Shown piece by piece: positions 35,501 to 43,156 of a DNA stretch of 64,000 nt; positions within the stretch are counted from its first letter, which is position 1; each line of letters starts with the position of its first letter. The notes under the pieces are model-generated. The model was given only the letters and a program-made list of their open reading frames with translations, had not been told where the DNA came from and made no database searches. A program made the translations under genes and the position numbers. The DNA is from Verrucomicrobiota bacterium (GTDB taxonomy: Bacteria; Verrucomicrobiota; Verrucomicrobiia; Limisphaerales; UBA1319). Location of the stretch: the NCBI GenBank assembly GCA_022711435.1, contig JAKLFB010000001.1, positions 124,001-188,000 of the forward strand, read 5' to 3'.

Positions 35501-36672
35501 ACCGGCTCGGCCCGGAGATGCCGCTCGACATCCCGAACCAGCGCAGCGGCCGTCTCGTAGCGCCGGGTCCGGTCCTTCTCCAGACACTGCATGACAATCC
35601 AATCCAGGTCGCCGTGCACCAGGCGGCCCAGCCTGCCCGGCTGCTCTCTCCGCCTGCCGGCCACCGCGCTGAGTTCCTCCTGGCTGAGCGTGCTGAGCCG
35701 GGTGCTGGGCTTGGGCGGTTCTTCCTCGCGGATGGTGTGCATCAGGGCGTCGTAGCCCGCCTCGAGCAGCTTGGAGGTGTCGAAGGGCGTCCGGCCGGTC
35801 AGCAGCTCGTAGAGCAGCACTCCCAGCGAGTAGATGTCGCTGCGCGTGTCGACATCGGCGCTGCCCAGGCCCGCCTGTTCCGGGCTCATATAGGCGGGCG
35901 TCCCGATGAGCTGGCGAAACCGCGTGAACATGGTCTTCTCCGTGAGCCGGGCCTGCGTCGCCTTCGCCACCCCGAAATCAATCACCTTGGGCGCCGGCCG
36001 CTCGTCCTGGCGCGTGACCAGGATGTTCGAGGGCTTGAGGTCGCGATGGATGATCCCTTTCTGGTGGGCATGCTGGACCGCGCACGCGACCTGCATGAAC
36101 AGCTCCAGCCGCTCGCGCGTGGACAGCTTCTGCTCGTCGCAGAACCGGGTGATCGGAATCCCCTTCACGAGCTCCATCACGAAATAGGGCCGGCCCGTGT
36201 CGGTGGCGCCGCCGTCGAACACGCGGGCGATATGCGGGTGATCCATCATGGCCAGCGCCTGCCGCTCGGCCTCGAATCGCGCCACAACCTCGCGAGTGTC
36301 CATGCCCAGCTTGATGATCTTCAGGGCCACGCGGCGCCGGACCGGTTCCTCCTGCTCCGCCATCCAGACGATCCCGAAGCCACCCTCGCCGATCTGCTCG
36401 AGCAGCTTGTAGCGCCCGATGCGGGTGCCCGCTTTCTCGGTCAGCGGGCCTCGGGCCGGATCCTGGATTTCCCGCAGCACTTCGACGGCCCCGGCAGCAG
36501 GGGATTCGAGAAACGTGCCGGTGCGGCCGGCGGCGGCCAGCAGGCTCTCCACTTCCTGGCGCAGCCCTGGATTGCCCTCGCAGACACGGTCCAGATACGC
36601 CGAGCGCTCTCGGGGATCGGCCATGGCCTGAGCAGCGGCAAAGACTTCATCGGTTGAGGGGAACGGGCTCAT
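32521..36672 (-). CDS. Hanks-type Ser/Thr kinase fused to WD40 propellers
   Basis: 1383 residues; the start at 36672 has AGG nearby and was preferred over 36708. Residues about 65-340 form a complete kinase: GEGGFGIVWMAEQ, VALKIIKLG (Lys), IIHRDLKPSNIL (catalytic Asp), VIDFGVAK and GTPAYMSPEQAG. A membrane helix follows near residue 410 (LAAGMSLAIAAALVAATAIS), then a coiled-coil-like stretch. The C-terminal half has at least twelve WD40 blades (FSPDGQRVLTAGRDGAVRIW, FSPDERRLATASASGSVLIW, FNPDGRWLVTSGQDGARMWD), enough for two propellers. Probably a membrane-spanning sensor kinase whose propellers bind ligands or partners outside. It is the first gene of the five-gene unit. Confidence 0.85.
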   Translation of the reverse strand: MSPFPSTDEVFAAAQAMADPRERSAYLDRVCEGNPGLRQEVESLLAAAGRTGTFLESPAAGAVEVLREIQDPARGPLTEKAGTRIGRYKLLEQIGEGGFGIVWMAEQEEPVRRRVALKIIKLGMDTREVVARFEAERQALAMMDHPHIARVFDGGATDTGRPYFVMELVKGIPITRFCDEQKLSTRERLELFMQVACAVQHAHQKGIIHRDLKPSNILVTRQDERPAPKVIDFGVAKATQARLTEKTMFTRFRQLIGTPAYMSPEQAGLGSADVDTRSDIYSLGVLLYELLTGRTPFDTSKLLEAGYDALMHTIREEEPPKPSTRLSTLSQEELSAVAGRRREQPGRLGRLVHGDLDWIVMQCLEKDRTRRYETAAALVRDVERHLRAEPVSAAAPSIAYRLGKFVRRNRLAAGMSLAIAAALVAATAISLQSALAARKARQMADAERDKACQAQQAEAAQRAMAEASSQESLQRLVKLHTAQGLDLMDRGDWLGASLWFCDALSRAGANASIAEINRIRLGMNLAYAPRLVRMWFHGGPISQSSFSPDGQRVLTAGRDGAVRIWDLAGDRPLGASMPHAGAVLGAEFSSDGRYVVTACEDRTARVWDGASGRAVSPPLVHRLPLERALFRRNNHQVITASGRDVFSWSDDGQFKLKVQRAESEIQAWDPISGRGSQTNYWRDTSLIQITCSPAGRWIAAAYSDGEICFLDDRLQPDKRVRLPADVGRLSDMAFSPDERRLATASASGSVLIWDLASGALLRSLRAASDRETGSGAETLQVSFSPEGRRLMALSRDGAVVFWSVPSGEAAGHLARPIPGAASAVFGPDGRRVAVARATSSGSGETRVWDVDSGQAAGPALPHGSAVVSACFNPDGALLLTAGLDGCARVWNLAASVPPLPPLADWSAPAKAPGDAAHFENHPAAFFNRDGSRLIALERGGIARVWDTASSQPVSPAIHHGQSSATAAFSQDGKRIAIGGGWEIGWARVYEAATGKPITPALACSGPVNSVAFNPDGRWLVTSGQDGARMWDAASGKPEPLPLKGIESVRELVFSPDGQWIATSAGLSPRSFSLKSNWQVQVWRADSGNAAAPAREVLGTQPRLDFSPDGRWLAISATAAAELISENLSGLVARVQILETRTGIAADQLLELREPAGRLRFSPDSARLFLLGSSSGNLTVWDVAQGAAIVAPQPWASEYRLQDIDREGRWLLASAPNGWRLWETASGEPVTPVLGAGLGEAFSWSEEWILPGGRGILCLSGAGLQIWPLDRDRRPLEEITRHVQLLAARELDASGSLTPIEPARLSRLWDTARAAAPEAFGVETNQVALWHLHHAAQSEQARRWSAAEFHLSRLVNTSWDGPQVRQRLSHASAQAALEALRQNP

Positions 36673-36991
36673 GGAGCCTGTCGGTTGTGCGGGCTCGCCA
36701 GAGAGCACATTCGAGTTGTCGATTCCGTTTCCATCGCCGCGCCTTTCGGTTGCACTGGTTCCACTCGATCACGCGCAATTCCGCCCTCCGATGGATCAGG
36801 AGTTTTGACAGCTCGGGAAAGAGCGGCGCCCCAACAGGAAGCCGTTTCCGGTAGAATCGGAGTTCTCGGCGGGGGTCACGGCGGCATTCGATCCCTTTCT
36901 GCCGCAAAATGCGAGCCCAAAAGGCCGCCAGCCAGCGGCAGGCGGCCATGGCTCGCCCGGTGCTCCGGCCCGCGTCACGACGAACGGCGGC
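36673..36991. other. Intergenic region between recD2 and the WD40-kinase operon
   Basis: 319 bp. It contains the recD2 terminator (36919-36947) and presumably the promoter of the five-gene kinase operon; no strong -10/-35 pair was found. Short frames through it look like composition artefacts. Confidence 0.55.
36919..36947 (-). terminator. Intrinsic terminator of recD2
   Basis: Minus strand: GGCCGCC (36947-36941), 11-base loop, GGCGGCC (36929-36923), then TTTT (36922-36919). It lies 45 bp past the recD2 stop. Confidence 0.65.
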
Positions 36992-39274
36992 TCAAGCGGA
37001 GGTGTCCAGTTCAGGGCCGGGCGCCGGCCCTTCCTCAGTGTCCGTGCTTTCCTCGAATGGGGATGGAGCAGAGAGGATGGATTCGGCCGATTGGAGCCGG
37101 TGGAGGAGGCCGGAGTGGCGGGCTTCGGCGTGTGCGTTGCGGATGGCGATGGAGAGTGCGCGGGGCTGGCCGACGATGACGACGAGTTGGCGGCCGCGGG
37201 TGACGGCGGTGTAGAGGAGGTTGCGCCGGAGCAAGAGGTAATGAGCCGTGGCCAGGGTGAGGACGACGGCGGGGAACTCGGATCCCTGGGCCTTGTGGAT
37301 GGTGAGTGCGTAGGCCAGAGAGAGCTCATCCAGCTCGCCGAAGTCGTAGACGACGCTGCGGCTGTCGAACTGGACGCGGAGCTCCTGGCTGTCGGCGTCG
37401 ATATCGGTGATGCGGCCGATGTCGCCGTTAAAGACCTCTTTGTCGTAGTTATTTTCGGTTTGAATGACCTTATCGCGGAGCTGGAAGGACCAGCCGAAGC
37501 GCTGGACGGGGATCTCGTTTGATGCGGGCGGATTGAGGCTGGCCTGGAGGGCGAGGTTGAGCTCGCGCATGCCGAGGGCGCCGCGGTTCATCGGGGTCAG
37601 GACCTGGATATCGCGGACGGGATCGAGATGGAACCGGTTGGGGATGCGATGGTGGACCAGGTCGCGGATCGTCCGGACGATGTCCTCGGCGGTGTCGCGT
37701 TCGATGAAGAAGCAGTCGGCGGATTCGCCTTTGCGGGGCCAGCGGGGGGAGCGGCCGTGGTTGATTTCGTGGGCGGCGGTGATGATGCGGCTTTGGGCGG
37801 CCTGGCGGAAGACCTCGGTGAGGCGGGCGACGGGGATTCGGCCGCTGGCGATGAGATCGCGGAGGACGTTGCCGGGGCCGACGGACGGCAGCTGGTCGGC
37901 GTCGCCGACGAGCAGGAGGCGGCTGGAGGGGGGGAGAGCCTGGAGCAAACGGTGGGCCAGCGGCAGATCGACCATCGACATCTCATCGACGACCAGCAGA
38001 TCCAGGTCGAGCGGGCGGTCCGCATTTCGATGGAACATGTTTTGTCCGGGGCGGTATTCGAGGAGGCGATGGATGGTTTTGGCTTCGTGGCCGGTGGTTT
38101 CGGTCAGGCGCTGGGCGGCGCGGCCGGTGGGGGCGCAAAGCTGGCAGCGCACCTGAAGGGGATCGAGGATGGCGAGGAGGGTTTGGACGATGGTGGTTTT
38201 GCCGACGCCGGGGCCGCCGGTGAGGATGAGCAAGCGCTGGGAAAGGGCTTGGCGGAGGGCGTCGCGCTGGCTGGGCGCGAGCGCGGCGCCGGTGTGGGAT
38301 TCGGCATTCCGGATGGCGGAATCGACGTCGCGAATCGGGTAGTTGGCGGACTGGTTAGCGAGCTGGCGGACGCAAGCGGCGACGATCTGCTCGGATCGGA
38401 GGAGCGCGGGGTGGAAGACGAGGCCGTCGGGCGGGATCGGATCGAGGATCAGGCGGCGGCGGGAGAGGAGTTCGTCGAGAGCGGATTGAATCGAAGGGGC
38501 AGGGACATCGAGCAGGGCCTGGGCTTGCTGTTCGAGCTCGGGGCGCGGGAGGGCGCAGTGGCCGGCCTGGGTGGCCTGGAGGAGGACATGGGTCAATCCG
38601 GCGGCGATACGGGTGGCGGAATCCTTGGCGACACCCAGCCGCGCTGCGATCTGGTCGGCGGTCTTGAAGCCGATGCCGGGGATATCGTCGGCCAGGGCAT
38701 AGGGCTGGGCGCGCACGCGATCGATGGCCTGGTCGCCGTAGGTGCGGTGGATGCGGATGGCGCGGCTGGTGCTGACGCCGTGGCTGTAGAGGAAGAGCAT
38801 GATGGCGCGCACAGCCATCTGGTCGTTCCAGGCTTTCTTGATCCGCCGCCGCCGCTCGGGGCCGATGCCGTCGATCTCCTCGAGCCGGGCGGAGGAGTGT
38901 TCGATGATATCGAGCAATTGGGGGCCGAACCGGGCGACGAGTTTGCGAGCATAGACGGGTCCGATCCCTTTGACGAGGCCGCTGGCGAGGTAACGGGTGA
39001 GGCCTTCGCTGGAGGTGGGGGGGCAGCAGCGGATGGATGTGGCTTGGAACTGGGGCCCGTGCTCTCGGTCGTTGATCCATTGACCCTCGGCCTGGAGCCA
39101 CTCTCCGGCATGGACAGCGGGGATGCGGCCGACGACGGCGACGAGATCGCGGCGGCCTTTGACCTGGACGCGGACCACGGCGAAACCGTTTTCCTCGTTA
39201 TGGAAGGTCACGTGCTCGACCATGCCTTCGAGAGGCTGGTCAGGCGAGGAATTGAATGGCGGGGCAGATCTCAC
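36992..39274 (-). CDS. recD2: RecD2-type ATP-dependent DNA helicase
   Basis: 760 residues, usual size. An N-terminal OB-like region (MVEHVTFHNEENGFAVVRVQ) precedes helix-hairpin-helix segments (ASGLVKGIGPVYARKL, LEEIDGIGPERRRRIK, DDIPGIGFKTADQIAARLGV) and a superfamily 1 helicase core: Walker A LTGGPGVGKTTIVQ, Walker B LLVVDEMSMVD, and near the end LSLAYALTIHKAQGSEFPAV and LYTAVTRGRQLVV. RecD2 is a 5'-3' helicase found in bacteria without RecBC and is linked to DNA repair and replication-fork processing. The start and the acidic C-terminal tail are normal. It follows lpxI by 42 bp. Confidence 0.93.
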   Translation of the reverse strand: MRSAPPFNSSPDQPLEGMVEHVTFHNEENGFAVVRVQVKGRRDLVAVVGRIPAVHAGEWLQAEGQWINDREHGPQFQATSIRCCPPTSSEGLTRYLASGLVKGIGPVYARKLVARFGPQLLDIIEHSSARLEEIDGIGPERRRRIKKAWNDQMAVRAIMLFLYSHGVSTSRAIRIHRTYGDQAIDRVRAQPYALADDIPGIGFKTADQIAARLGVAKDSATRIAAGLTHVLLQATQAGHCALPRPELEQQAQALLDVPAPSIQSALDELLSRRRLILDPIPPDGLVFHPALLRSEQIVAACVRQLANQSANYPIRDVDSAIRNAESHTGAALAPSQRDALRQALSQRLLILTGGPGVGKTTIVQTLLAILDPLQVRCQLCAPTGRAAQRLTETTGHEAKTIHRLLEYRPGQNMFHRNADRPLDLDLLVVDEMSMVDLPLAHRLLQALPPSSRLLLVGDADQLPSVGPGNVLRDLIASGRIPVARLTEVFRQAAQSRIITAAHEINHGRSPRWPRKGESADCFFIERDTAEDIVRTIRDLVHHRIPNRFHLDPVRDIQVLTPMNRGALGMRELNLALQASLNPPASNEIPVQRFGWSFQLRDKVIQTENNYDKEVFNGDIGRITDIDADSQELRVQFDSRSVVYDFGELDELSLAYALTIHKAQGSEFPAVVLTLATAHYLLLRRNLLYTAVTRGRQLVVIVGQPRALSIAIRNAHAEARHSGLLHRLQSAESILSAPSPFEESTDTEEGPAPGPELDTSA

Positions 39275-39316
39275 AGGACAATCCAGCGCGCTGGATGTTG
39301 CGGAAAGAGGAGAGGA

Positions 39317-40168
39317 TCAAGGGGGGGCGTGCGCAGGCGGATCGGCGGCAGCGAGGAGGCTGATGCGATGGCGTTGTGCGAGGGCCTCGACCTCCGGCTT
39401 ATCCAGGAGCAAGGTCAGGCCGCTTTCGAATGCCAGGACAGCGATGCCGGCGGCGGCGCAGGTTTCAAGGGTTTGGCGGCCGAGGCAGGGGATGTCGAAA
39501 CGGAGATCGTGGTGCGGTTTAGCGACTTTGACGGCGACGGCGGCGCCCTGGGGGCGGGCGAGCTCGCCGCCGCGCATCAGGCAGCGGTCGGTGCCCTCGA
39601 AAGCCTCGATGGCGAGGGCGATGCCGTTTCGGACCACGACGGTCTGGCCGATGTCGAGGCGGGAGATCTCTTTGGCGAGGCGGAATCCGAATTCGACGTC
39701 GGCGCATTGGGCTGGAGAAGGGGCGGGGCCGGCCTGATATCCGAGGGTGGGCATGAGGGGGCGGAGCCAGTGGGTGGCTTCGACGAGACGGACACCGTCG
39801 CGCTCGAGCTCGTCGGCGATCGCGCCGAAGATCGAGTGGGCGTTTTTCCTGGGCAGGCGCATGAGGAGAGCCAGGGCGCGGAGATCGGGGCGGACGGTGA
39901 AGAGGTTGCGGGGGGCGATCTGGCCGACCATCACGCACTGGCGAATTCCGCGCCGGCTGAACGCGGCGATCATCTTGCTCAACTGACCGACTCGGAGCCA
40001 GACGATCTCGTCGACGAGATCGGCGAGAGCGGGATCGGTTTCATCCTTGAAAGCGACGGCGACGAGGCGGGCGACGCCCTGGGCGCGGGCCTGCCGGGCC
40101 AGGAGGATCGGCAGGGAGCGGTTGCCTGCGATGATTCCGAGAGAGGCGGGGGGATCGGCCGGGGTCAT
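39317..40168 (-). CDS. lpxI: UDP-2,3-diacylglucosamine pyrophosphatase LpxI
   Basis: 283 residues, the normal LpxI length (DUF1009). It hydrolyses UDP-2,3-diacylglucosamine to lipid X in lipid A synthesis. Matching blocks include SLGIIAGNRSLPILLARQAR, VGQLSKMIAAFSRRGIRQCV and GQIAPRNLFTVRPDLRALAL in the N-terminal half; IGQTVVVRNGIALAIEAFEG then GTDRCLMRGGEL, VAKPHHDLRFDIPCLGRQTL and, near the end, VLAFESGLTLLLDKPEVEAL. Its presence supports an LPS-type outer membrane. The start ATG overlaps the stop of the DUF4838 gene as ATGA, an unexpected partner. Confidence 0.92.
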   Translation of the reverse strand: MTPADPPASLGIIAGNRSLPILLARQARAQGVARLVAVAFKDETDPALADLVDEIVWLRVGQLSKMIAAFSRRGIRQCVMVGQIAPRNLFTVRPDLRALALLMRLPRKNAHSIFGAIADELERDGVRLVEATHWLRPLMPTLGYQAGPAPSPAQCADVEFGFRLAKEISRLDIGQTVVVRNGIALAIEAFEGTDRCLMRGGELARPQGAAVAVKVAKPHHDLRFDIPCLGRQTLETCAAAGIAVLAFESGLTLLLDKPEVEALAQRHRISLLAAADPPAHAPP

Positions 40169-41979
40169 CGAGGATCCTGAGGCAGCCGGCTCACGAACTG
40201 CTGGGGGGTGAGGCCGGACTCGTTGAGGTGGGTGACGGGCGCCCAGCCCTGGGGGCCGGATCCGGTCGCCAGCTGGAGGAAATCGCGGGCGACGGCGGAT
40301 CGGGAGGCGGGCAAGGGCCAAGGTTGGGCGGCGGAATCCAGTTCCTGGCGAAGGCGATCCCACTGGGACAGCCAGACGTAGCGGAGGGGCAGGCGTGCGA
40401 TCCGGACGCGCCAGAGGTGATCGGGATTGGGCGCCGCGGCCTGCTCGGCCTGGTTCCAGAGGGTCTCGGCCGCAGCCAGCGCCGGACCGTTGAGGAAGGG
40501 CGCCCTCGATGGCGAAAAGCAGGTGAGCTTGAACCCGCGGGCGCGTTCGGACATGAGCTCCAAGTATTGGCGGATGAATGGGGCGGCGGGCTTGCCGTAA
40601 TAGCCTTCGAGGAATTCCTGGATCAGCTTTTGGTCGTCCTGGTAGGGGTTCCACATCAGCTGGGCCAGAACCCATGCGCGCAGCTCCGCCATCTCCGCCC
40701 CGTGCGACTGATAGGCGCCCTGCTCGAAAAGGCCGCGAACGTGGTGCTCATGGAAGAAGCGGACATTGGGTCCCAGGACGAACCAGTTGGGGTGCGGCTG
40801 GAGGTAATGGGCGAAATCGGTGGTGTAATCCCAGACGTAAAGGCGTTGGCAGATCCGGGACCAGTCCCTGATATCGCGAGCGAAATCGGCGTTCGAGGGG
40901 GCATCGAGGGGATCGGCAAAGTTGCACTCGATCGAGCAGAGGCGGATGATGACGTTGGGTCGCGGGCGGAGGGTCTTGGGGGCCTTGCGAGTGTATTGGT
41001 AGGCGAGAGTATCGATGGCGACGCCGGGATGGTCGGGCTCGATGCGGGCGGCGATGTCGTTGATGAAATCGAGGAGTGAGCCAGCGGGGGTACCCTCGGC
41101 GTCATCGATGGCCTTGCAGGCGTCGCACTGGCACTGGCCATGCCAGTCGTTTTGGGAAACGGAGACGATCCGGGCGTCAGGTGTTTCGCGCAGCCATTGG
41201 CGAACCCGGCTGGCGACGAAATCGCGCAGCGCGGGGTTGCTGAGGCAGAGCTGAGCGCGCTGGGCGGTGCGTTTGCCCTGGATGAGGCTGTACCATTCGG
41301 GGTGCTGGGCGAAATGCTGATCGGGGGGTACCAGGGGATAGAAGGTATGCACAAAGCCCCGGTAAACGATCCGGCCGCCGCGGTCCTCGTCGATCCGAGA
41401 ATGCTGGCTGTTGGAGAGGTTGCGGACAGCCCAGTCGCGGTCGAAGGCGGCGAACCAGAATGGGTCGCGGGCCTCGAAAGCGGGCTGCGCGCGGAGGTTG
41501 AGCGGGGGGATGGCGAGCGGGTCGCGGCGGGGGACATGGGTGGCCCAGGGGGTCCACCAGCGCACTCCACATGGTTCATGGAGGAACCGGTAGGCGGCAT
41601 AGAGCGTGCCCCGGGGCCGCCCGCCGGCCAGGAGCAGTCGCTGGCCGGAGGTGCGGATGACGAATTCCTCGGGACCGAGCTCATCCCACGGAACACCCGG
41701 GAACAGGCGGGCGGCGTTTGTGCCGGGGCCGACCAGGATGGCGGAGGCGGGCAGCGGGCCGTCGGTTTCCGTCACAGCGAACGGGGCCGAGGTGATCTGT
41801 TGGAGGTGATCGGCCAACTCGCGGGCGGCGTGCCGCTCGGGCGCGGACGCTCCGGTCGAAATGAAGATGCCGGCGGCTGCCCTGCCGGAGGAGGCCAGGG
41901 TCAGTGGCGGTTCGTCGGCGGAAGCGACGATCGACGAGGCGAGCAGACCAGCGAAGGTGCGGAACCAGAACGCATGCAT
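40165..41979 (-). CDS. Secreted DUF4838 (alpha-glucuronidase-like) protein
   Basis: 604 residues from the ATG at 41979, which gives a signal peptide (MHAFWFRTFAGLLASSIVAS); a longer start at 42033 lacks one. Residues about 45-110 resemble the N-terminal domain of GH67-type enzymes (ERHAARELADHLQQITSAPF). The DUF4838 body follows: LYAAYRFLHEPCGVRWWTPW, SRIDEDRGGRIVYRGFVHTF, SVSQNDWHGQCQCDACKAID, then VIIRLCSIECNFADPL and LYVWDYTTDFAHYLQP. The C-terminal helical region includes FLEGYYGKPAAPFI. A polysaccharide glycosidase is likely, though catalytic residues are not established for DUF4838. Confidence 0.8.
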   Translation of the reverse strand: MHAFWFRTFAGLLASSIVASADEPPLTLASSGRAAAGIFISTGASAPERHAARELADHLQQITSAPFAVTETDGPLPASAILVGPGTNAARLFPGVPWDELGPEEFVIRTSGQRLLLAGGRPRGTLYAAYRFLHEPCGVRWWTPWATHVPRRDPLAIPPLNLRAQPAFEARDPFWFAAFDRDWAVRNLSNSQHSRIDEDRGGRIVYRGFVHTFYPLVPPDQHFAQHPEWYSLIQGKRTAQRAQLCLSNPALRDFVASRVRQWLRETPDARIVSVSQNDWHGQCQCDACKAIDDAEGTPAGSLLDFINDIAARIEPDHPGVAIDTLAYQYTRKAPKTLRPRPNVIIRLCSIECNFADPLDAPSNADFARDIRDWSRICQRLYVWDYTTDFAHYLQPHPNWFVLGPNVRFFHEHHVRGLFEQGAYQSHGAEMAELRAWVLAQLMWNPYQDDQKLIQEFLEGYYGKPAAPFIRQYLELMSERARGFKLTCFSPSRAPFLNGPALAAAETLWNQAEQAAAPNPDHLWRVRIARLPLRYVWLSQWDRLRQELDSAAQPWPLPASRSAVARDFLQLATGSGPQGWAPVTHLNESGLTPQQFVSRLPQDPR

Positions 41980-42145
41980 GGTCGGATCATGCCATGGGGA
42001 GGCGCTCTCAGCGAGAGAAAAAAGCGGCCGCAAACGGCGTTACGGGCATCGGACGTCGGGAACAGAGGAGCGGGCCAGCGAAGCTCCGCGGGGCTCGCCC
42101 CAGCGGGCCCAGACCGATGAGGTCAAGGCAGGTGGGCAGAGGAAG

Positions 42146-42568
42146 TCAGCTGGGGGATGGTTTTTGTTTCAGGGAGCGGAGCTTGGCTCGGAGCTGGCGG
42201 TAGAGGGGGTGTTTGCGGAGGTTTTTGAGGTCGGGATCGCGGGCGAGCCAGCGGAAATCGCGGTAGCCGAGGCGGATGGCCTGCTCGAGGGCGGAGGCGG
42301 CGCGGTCGCACTGGCCGGTGAGGGAGTAACTGCAGGCGAGGTTATAAAGGATCAACGGGTCCTGGGGCCGGAGGCGGCAGAGCTGCTCGTCGATGTGGAG
42401 GCCGTCGGCGACCCGGCCCCGCCGGGTGTAATCGTCTCCCAGAATCCGCAGCGCCTCGAGGTACTGCGGATCTCTCCGGATCAATCCCTCGAGAAAGGCA
42501 ATCTCGATGTCCAGGTCGCGTTGTTCACGCCGGCTCAAGCGGCCGGATTTGGCATCCTCTTTGGGCAT
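42146..42568 (-). CDS. Small TPR-containing protein
   Basis: 140 residues. After a charged N-terminus (MPKEDAKSGRLSRREQRDLD) about three TPR-like helix pairs follow: IEIAFLEGLIRRDPQYLEAL, ILGDDYTRRGRVADGLHIDE and PLILYNLACSYSLTGQCDRA. ALEQAIRLGYRDFRWLARDP, at the end, is a pattern seen in other bacterial TPR proteins. Cytosolic (no signal); probably protein-binding. It ends 42 bp after the DUF2127 gene and may share its transcript. Confidence 0.75.
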   Translation of the reverse strand: MPKEDAKSGRLSRREQRDLDIEIAFLEGLIRRDPQYLEALRILGDDYTRRGRVADGLHIDEQLCRLRPQDPLILYNLACSYSLTGQCDRAASALEQAIRLGYRDFRWLARDPDLKNLRKHPLYRQLRAKLRSLKQKPSPS

Positions 42569-42610
42569 ATCGACACCGTGCGATTCATCATTGCAGACCC
42601 CGGCGACAAG

Positions 42611-43156
42611 TCAAGCGAGGGGAGCGGTATCCACAGCGACGGGGACCTTGGGTTTGGCGGTTGTCTGGGGGGAGCGAGGGTGGCGAAGGTGGTGGCGGAA
42701 GAGCCGGTGACGGTTGCGGAACAGGTAACAAAAGATGAAGATATTGAGGATGAGGATGATGAGGACCGTGGTGGAATAGGCGTGGTGCAATTTCTGGATC
42801 TCGATGGGGATGAAGAAGAGGGACTCGCCGATGGCAAGCCAGCCGGCCCAGCTGACGCGGAGGATGAGGCCGAACCCCTCGACCAGGGAGAAGAGGCTGT
42901 AGAGGCCGGTGCCGACGGCGACCCATCGGATGTTGGCGGGCGTGATGGTGCTGACCTTGTGGGCCAGCTGGACGAAGAACTCCTTTTCCGGATCCAGCCG
43001 GATCAGGCGCAATGCCTGGTCGTAGAGTGCGGGGAGATCGTCGCCGGCGAGGCGATAGACGCCCAGCGCCAGCGCAAGAAGGAGGAATCCCTTGAGGAGC
43101 TTGAAGCCGACGATGGCGTACAGCGTGGGGGCGCGTTGGGGGCAGGTTGGGTTCAA
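42611..43156 (-). CDS. DUF2127 integral membrane protein
   Basis: 181 residues from a TTG at 43156, which overlaps the glycyl-tRNA synthetase stop as TTGA; residues upstream of it are GC-rich nonsense. Four hydrophobic segments are present: TLYAIVGFKLLKGFLLLALA, IRWVAVGTGLYSLFSLVEGF, GWLAIGESLFFIPIEIQKL and TVLIILILNIFIFCYLF. This is the DUF2127 (YkgB-like) arrangement with a central R-L-D-P-E-K loop. Function unknown. The C-terminal tail (HHLRHPRSPQTTAKPK) is basic. Confidence 0.8.
   Translation of the reverse strand: MNPTCPQRAPTLYAIVGFKLLKGFLLLALALGVYRLAGDDLPALYDQALRLIRLDPEKEFFVQLAHKVSTITPANIRWVAVGTGLYSLFSLVEGFGLILRVSWAGWLAIGESLFFIPIEIQKLHHAYSTTVLIILILNIFIFCYLFRNRHRLFRHHLRHPRSPQTTAKPKVPVAVDTAPLA

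Noticed and set aside
33373..36657. 1094-codon frame antisense to the WD40 kinase
   Set aside because: No motif, abnormal composition, and the opposite strand encodes an unmistakable kinase.
37628..40180. 850-codon frame antisense to recD2 and lpxI
   Set aside because: Runs through two confidently identified genes on the other strand; repetitive Gly/Ala/Glu composition.
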